NCBI GenBank assembly: GCA_035551935.1
Contig: DASZMJ010000622.1
Coordinates: forward strand, 1 to 10,164
Reading direction: 5' to 3'
From: DASZMJ01 sp035551935
GTDB lineage: Bacteria; Planctomycetota; Planctomycetia; Isosphaerales; Isosphaeraceae
Length of the DNA stretch: 10,164 bases
Under the pieces are notes generated by a model that was given only the letters and a program-made list of their open reading frames with translations, was not told the DNA's origin and searched no databases. Each line of letters starts with the position of its first letter. Position 1 is the stretch's first letter. A program made the position numbers and the translations under genes. This document shows positions 6,754 through 10,164 of the stretch, piece by piece.

Positions 6754-6791
6754 CGACCCGAATCCTAACTCGCCGTGGGGTCGTCTCGACG

Positions 6792-6809
6792 CGGTAGTGC
6801 CAACTGCCG
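6792..6809 (+). other. Leader stem-loop 1 upstream of the helicase
   Basis: CGGTAGT (6792-6798) pairs with ACTGCCG (6803-6809) across a GCCA loop, giving seven pairs of which one is a G-U. No T-tract follows, so it is not a typical intrinsic terminator for the ABC operon. It would lie in the 5' leader if transcription starts in the AT-rich island. Confidence 0.4.
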
Positions 6810-6857
6810 TAGGATGGGGCCTTCGTTCGGTGCCGGCATGGCGAGGGGCGCGGGGGG

Positions 6858-6880
6858 CCGGGGCGAGGGAAGTGCCCCGG
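6858..6880 (+). promoter_or_regulatory. Leader stem-loop 2, just before the helicase start
   Basis: CCGGGGC (6858-6864) and GCCCCGG (6874-6880) form a perfect 7-bp stem around a 9-nt loop, GAGGGAAGT. The loop holds the only purine-rich, Shine-Dalgarno-like run near the gene (GAGGGA), 20 nt before the ATG at 6891, and the stem ends 10 nt before that ATG. Translational control is possible but not shown. Confidence 0.4.
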
Positions 6881-6890
6881 TGGTTCAGGG

Positions 6891-9452
6891 ATGCCGAGGC
6901 GACGCGGGGGGATCATCGACGACCTGGCCCCGCTCGACGGGCCGGCGCGCCCTTGGTTCGAGTCGGCCTTCCCCGGCGGGCCGACGCCGGCCCAGCGCCT
7001 CGCCTGGCCGGCGATCGCCGCGGGGGAACACGTCCTGATCGTGGCGCCGACGGGCACCGGCAAGACGTTCGCCGCCTTCCTCGCGACCGTCGCCAGGCTC
7101 CTCCACGAGCACCAGGCCGGCACGCTCGCCCCCGGCCTGCGTTGCGTCTACGTCTCCCCGCTTCGCAGCCTCGGCTACGACGTCGAGCGCAACCTCGCCG
7201 AGCCGCTCGACGCCATCCGGGCCGCGCTCGGCCTGGCGAATTCCCCGATCGCCGTCGGCACCCGGACCGGCGACAGCACCGCAACGAGCCGTCGCAAGCT
7301 CCGCGAGTCGCCGCCGCACCTGCTCATCACCACGCCCGAGAGCCTGTCGCTCTTGCTCAGCCAGCGCGCCTGGGGCCCGATCTGGAAGTCGGTCGAGCAG
7401 ATCATCGTCGACGAGGTCCATGCCCTCGCGCCGACGAAACGCGGCGTTGACCTGGCGGTCTCGCTCGAACGGCTCTCGGCCCAGGCCGATCGCGACCCGA
7501 TTCGCGTCGGCCTGTCGGCGACCTGTCGGCCGAGCGACCCTGTGGCGCGGTTCCTGGTCGGGCCGTCGCGGACCTGCCGGGTCGTCGAGGCTCCGGCGGG
7601 GGAGTCGCCCTCGGTCGAGGTCGAGTCACTCCTGAGGCGCGACGAGTCCGCGCATCGTGGCCTCTCGTATCGCCGACTGCTCCGGCGACTCGACCGGGCC
7701 ATCGACCGGAACCGGACCACGGTCGTCTTCGCCAACACGCGAGCCTTCGCCGAGAAGATCACCCACGACCTCCGCCGCCGTCCCGCCGCCGACCCGGCCT
7801 CGGTCGCCGCGCACCACTCGGCGCTCGACGCGGGACGCCGTCGCGAGGTCGAGTCGGCCCTGAAATCGGGGGACCTGCGGGCGGTCGTCACGAGCACGAG
7901 CCTCGAACTCGGCGTGGACATCGGCACGGCCGACTTATCCGTGCTCGTGGGTCCGCCGGGGAGCGTCGCCCGCTGCCTGCAGCGCGTCGGCCGCGCCGGA
8001 CATCGGCCCGGGGCGAGGACGCGCGGCCTGATCCTCGCCGCGACGCCCGCCGAGCTGGCCAACGCGGCCGTCACCGCCAGGGCCGCGCGCGAGCGTCGCG
8101 TCGAGCCGATCGCGATCGTCGAGAACCCGCTCGACGTTCTCTGCCAGCAGCTCATCGGCATGGCCTGTGCCGGCGAGTGCTCGTCCGATCAGATGTTCGC
8201 ACTTATGCGCAAGACTGCGCCGATGGAGACGCTCGATCGGGCCGACTTCGACGCCTGCCTGGCGTTCCTCGCGGGCGAGCTCGCCGCGCCGGCCGGGGCG
8301 TTCGAGCCCGAGCCCGGTGCCTCGCCGCGCTGGACGGCCCCCCGGATCTGGAAGAAGGGGGGGCTGTTCGCGGTGCGGAGCCGGCGAGTCCAGCGGTGGT
8401 TCTGGAGCAACGTCGGCACGATCGCCGCGGCCGAATCGGTGCGCGTCGAGGCGGACGGCCGCGCGGTCGGGACGCTGGAGGGGGCATTCGCGGAACGGCT
8501 CGTCGCCGGGGATCGGTTCGTGCTCGACGGCCGGGCCCTGGAATTCCGCCGCTTGGAGGGCCTGACCGTCCACGCGAAGGGCACCGGCGGCGAGCCGACC
8601 TTGCCGCGCTGGACGAGCGACCGCCAGTCCCTCTCGGCCCCCCTCGCGCTCGAGCTCGCCCACTTCCGCGACCAGGCCGCCCGCTTGCTCGCCGACGGGC
8701 CCGAGGTACTCCGCGCCTGGCTCTGCGACGAATTCGAACTCGACCCCGAAGCCGCCGCCGCGCTCGAAGACCTCTTCGTCGCCCAGGAGCGCTTCAGCGA
8801 GGTCCCCCGCGCCGACGTCTTGCTCGTCGAGGAGTCGCCGGCCGAGGATCGCCTCGACTACACCTTCCACGCCCCGCTCGGCCGCTCGGCGTGCGAGGCC
8901 CTCGGCCGCGCCGTGGCCGCGCGGCTCGGGCGGCGCGTCGGCCGCGACCTCGGCCTCGTCGTCGCCGACCTCGGCTGGTCGATCCGCATCCCCGCGGTGA
9001 GCCGCCTGGACGAAGCGGATTTCCCCGCGTTGCTCGACCCCTCGGGCTTCGACGCCGACGTCCTCGACGGCCTCGACCGCGGCGAATTGCTCGCGCGACG
9101 GTTCCGTTTCGTGGCCGGCACGGCCCTGATGGTCCTGCGTAACCCGGAGGGGGGACGTCGTCGAGTCGGGGGCCTCTTGTGGGTCAGCAACCGGCTCTAT
9201 CCGCTCGTCCGCGCCGCCTGCCCCGACCACCCGTTGCTCCGCGAGACCCGCCGCGAAGTCCTTCATGACCTCCTCGACGCCCCCGCCGCCCTCGCCTGGC
9301 TTGCAACCCGTCCCTCCGTCCGCCTTCGACGACTCGACGCACCCTCCCCCTTCGCCTCCGCCTGGATCGACCCCGCCGGCCCGGAACCCTTGCGGTTCGA
9401 GTCGCCGGCCGACGCGCTGAGGCGGCTGCACGAGCGGTTGAATGCATCCTAA
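6891..9452 (+). CDS. lhr: Lhr-family DEVH-box ATP-dependent helicase
   Basis: An 853-residue superfamily-2 helicase of the Lhr type, expected to track 3' to 5' on single-stranded DNA and act in DNA repair. Motifs in order: PTPAQRLAWPAI at 31-42, motif I APTGTGKT at 52-59 (Lys58), Ia SPLRSLGYDVERN at 89-101, Ib TTPESL at 147-152, II DEVH at 174-177, III SAT at 209-211, IV TVVFANTR at 277-284, V TSTSLELGVDIG at 334-345, VI QRVGRAGHRPG at 364-374. Beyond the motor lie the winged-helix and Lhr-core C-terminal regions, including FHAPLGRSACEALGRA (659-674) and RRFRFVAGTALMVL (736-749). It is much shorter than the roughly 1500-residue full Lhr, so it is the core form. The frame is closed by TAG at 6810 with no earlier start, so ATG 6891 is used although its ribosome site is poor. 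The next gene follows with no gap. All catalytic motifs are intact. Confidence 0.95.
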   Translation: MPRRRGGIIDDLAPLDGPARPWFESAFPGGPTPAQRLAWPAIAAGEHVLIVAPTGTGKTFAAFLATVARLLHEHQAGTLAPGLRCVYVSPLRSLGYDVERNLAEPLDAIRAALGLANSPIAVGTRTGDSTATSRRKLRESPPHLLITTPESLSLLLSQRAWGPIWKSVEQIIVDEVHALAPTKRGVDLAVSLERLSAQADRDPIRVGLSATCRPSDPVARFLVGPSRTCRVVEAPAGESPSVEVESLLRRDESAHRGLSYRRLLRRLDRAIDRNRTTVVFANTRAFAEKITHDLRRRPAADPASVAAHHSALDAGRRREVESALKSGDLRAVVTSTSLELGVDIGTADLSVLVGPPGSVARCLQRVGRAGHRPGARTRGLILAATPAELANAAVTARAARERRVEPIAIVENPLDVLCQQLIGMACAGECSSDQMFALMRKTAPMETLDRADFDACLAFLAGELAAPAGAFEPEPGASPRWTAPRIWKKGGLFAVRSRRVQRWFWSNVGTIAAAESVRVEADGRAVGTLEGAFAERLVAGDRFVLDGRALEFRRLEGLTVHAKGTGGEPTLPRWTSDRQSLSAPLALELAHFRDQAARLLADGPEVLRAWLCDEFELDPEAAAALEDLFVAQERFSEVPRADVLLVEESPAEDRLDYTFHAPLGRSACEALGRAVAARLGRRVGRDLGLVVADLGWSIRIPAVSRLDEADFPALLDPSGFDADVLDGLDRGELLARRFRFVAGTALMVLRNPEGGRRRVGGLLWVSNRLYPLVRAACPDHPLLRETRREVLHDLLDAPAALAWLATRPSVRLRRLDAPSPFASAWIDPAGPEPLRFESPADALRRLHERLNAS

Positions 9453-10124
9453 ATGAGTTTTCACGATTTTGATTCATGGCGATTCACTCCCGAGGGGGCC
9501 GCCGTCCATCCGGCCTCGCGGACGGCGGTGGTCGCCGACGTTCACCTCGGTTACGAGTGGGCGCGGGGGGCGGGGGGAGATCAGGTGCCGGCGCACTCGC
9601 TGGCGGAGACTGTGGCGAAACTGGAACGGGTGCTCGAGAGGGCGAAGGTTGAGAGGCTGATCGTCGCGGGCGACCTGGTCGAGTCGGCGCGGCCGTGCCG
9701 GCAGTCGGCGCGGGACGTGACGAAGCTGGAGCGTTGGCTGGTGGGGCAGGGGGTGGAGCTGGTCGCCTTGCAGGGCAATCACGACCCGCCGTCGCGGCCG
9801 CCGAAGGCCGAGACGATCGAGGTGGCCGGCTGGACGATCGGCCACGGCCATCGGCCGATCGCGGCCGAAAAGGTCATGATCGGCCACCATCACCCGGTCT
9901 TGAAGGGGGACGGTGTGGTGGCGCCGTGCTTCCTCGTCGGGCCGAGGCGGATCGTCCTGCCGGCGTTCTCGCCCAATGCGGCCGGGCTCGACGTGACCTC
10001 GCCGGCCCTGCCCGACGACCTCCGCGCCGACGCCCCGCGCTGCCTGGCGGGGCTCGGCGACGAATTGCTGGACTTCGGCCCCCTGGCCGACCTCGTCGTC
10101 AAGCTCCGGGGCGGCTTCCCGTAG
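9453..10124 (+). CDS. pdeM: PdeM/MPE-like ligase-associated metallophosphoesterase
   Basis: A 223-residue calcineurin-like metallophosphoesterase, close to SbcD/Mre11-related phosphoesterases and to PdeM (MPE), a metal-dependent DNA endonuclease known from bacterial clusters with an Lhr-type helicase, ATP-dependent ligase and exonuclease. All five metal-site blocks are present: D-x-H (Asp29, His31 in ADVHLGYE), GD (Asp74 in AGDLVE), GNHD (Asn109-Asp111), HGH (131-133) and GHHHP (144-148). LPAFSPNAAGLDV near 169-181 is typical of the family's C-terminal part. The ATG directly abuts the helicase TAA, and no strong Shine-Dalgarno precedes it, so translation probably depends on ribosomes finishing the helicase. 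Function as a DNA nickase or nuclease in repair is inferred from family and neighbour; a phosphodiesterase with another substrate is the alternative. Confidence 0.88.
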   Translation: MSFHDFDSWRFTPEGAAVHPASRTAVVADVHLGYEWARGAGGDQVPAHSLAETVAKLERVLERAKVERLIVAGDLVESARPCRQSARDVTKLERWLVGQGVELVALQGNHDPPSRPPKAETIEVAGWTIGHGHRPIAAEKVMIGHHHPVLKGDGVVAPCFLVGPRRIVLPAFSPNAAGLDVTSPALPDDLRADAPRCLAGLGDELLDFGPLADLVVKLRGGFP

Positions 10125-10164
10125 GGTCCGCCGTGCGGACCGATCCCCTGTTATCTTAAGGGGA
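10125..10164 (+). terminator. Two consecutive stem-loops after the phosphoesterase gene
   Basis: Directly after the TAG stop, GGTCCGC (10125-10131) and GCGGACC (10135-10141) form a perfect 7-bp stem with a 3-nt loop. A second pair, TCCCCT (10144-10149) and AGGGGA (10159-10164), follows with a 9-nt AT-rich loop and runs to the end of the window. No T-tract is visible, though one could lie beyond the edge. Either stem could end or protect the helicase-phosphoesterase transcript. Confidence 0.45.

Noticed and set aside
7935..9464. A 509-codon minus-strand open frame opposite the helicase
   Set aside because: No recognisable domain, and it is antisense to the well-supported C-terminal half of the Lhr-type helicase.

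Overview
The window is very GC-rich, with genes packed tightly on both strands and long antisense open frames that arise only from base composition. The N-terminus of the secreted subtilase carries FEPLEPRLTPS, close to the LEPR-x-LL motif found at the N-termini of planctomycete surface proteins. Together with TadE/TadG-like genes and DUF4214 repeats, this points to a planctomycete, probably of the Isosphaeraceae type. The assignment is inferred from protein style; no rRNA is present.

Left half (42-4507), all on the minus strand, read right to left: a TadE-like pseudopilin, a TadG-like protein, a signal-peptide protein of unknown family, and a subtilisin-like S8 protease with two tandem 109-residue DUF4214 repeats. 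The first three are 15 and 34 nt apart, each with a good Shine-Dalgarno, and probably form one operon. The protease follows after 148 nt. All four look like envelope or exported products.

Middle (4508-6716): a divergent intergenic region, then on the plus strand a short, degenerate TadE-like frame with a strong ribosome-binding site. Its stop overlaps the start of an ABC-2 type ATPase gene by 4 nt, and that gene overlaps a six-helix permease gene by 4 nt. The ATPase has an arginine in place of a conserved glycine in its Walker A motif.

Right half (6717-10164): an AT-rich, hairpin-bearing leader, then an Lhr-family superfamily-2 helicase followed with no gap by a PdeM/MPE-type metallophosphoesterase. 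This pair is the core of the ligase-associated DNA-damage-response clusters described in other bacteria. No ligase or exonuclease partner is visible before the window ends. Two stem-loops follow the last gene.

I see no tRNA, rRNA, CRISPR array, insertion sequence or complete mobile element. The points most worth a second look are the TadE remnant upstream of the ABC operon, the Walker A substitution, the unknown secreted protein inside the Tad-like operon, and the two-gene lhr-pdeM arrangement.
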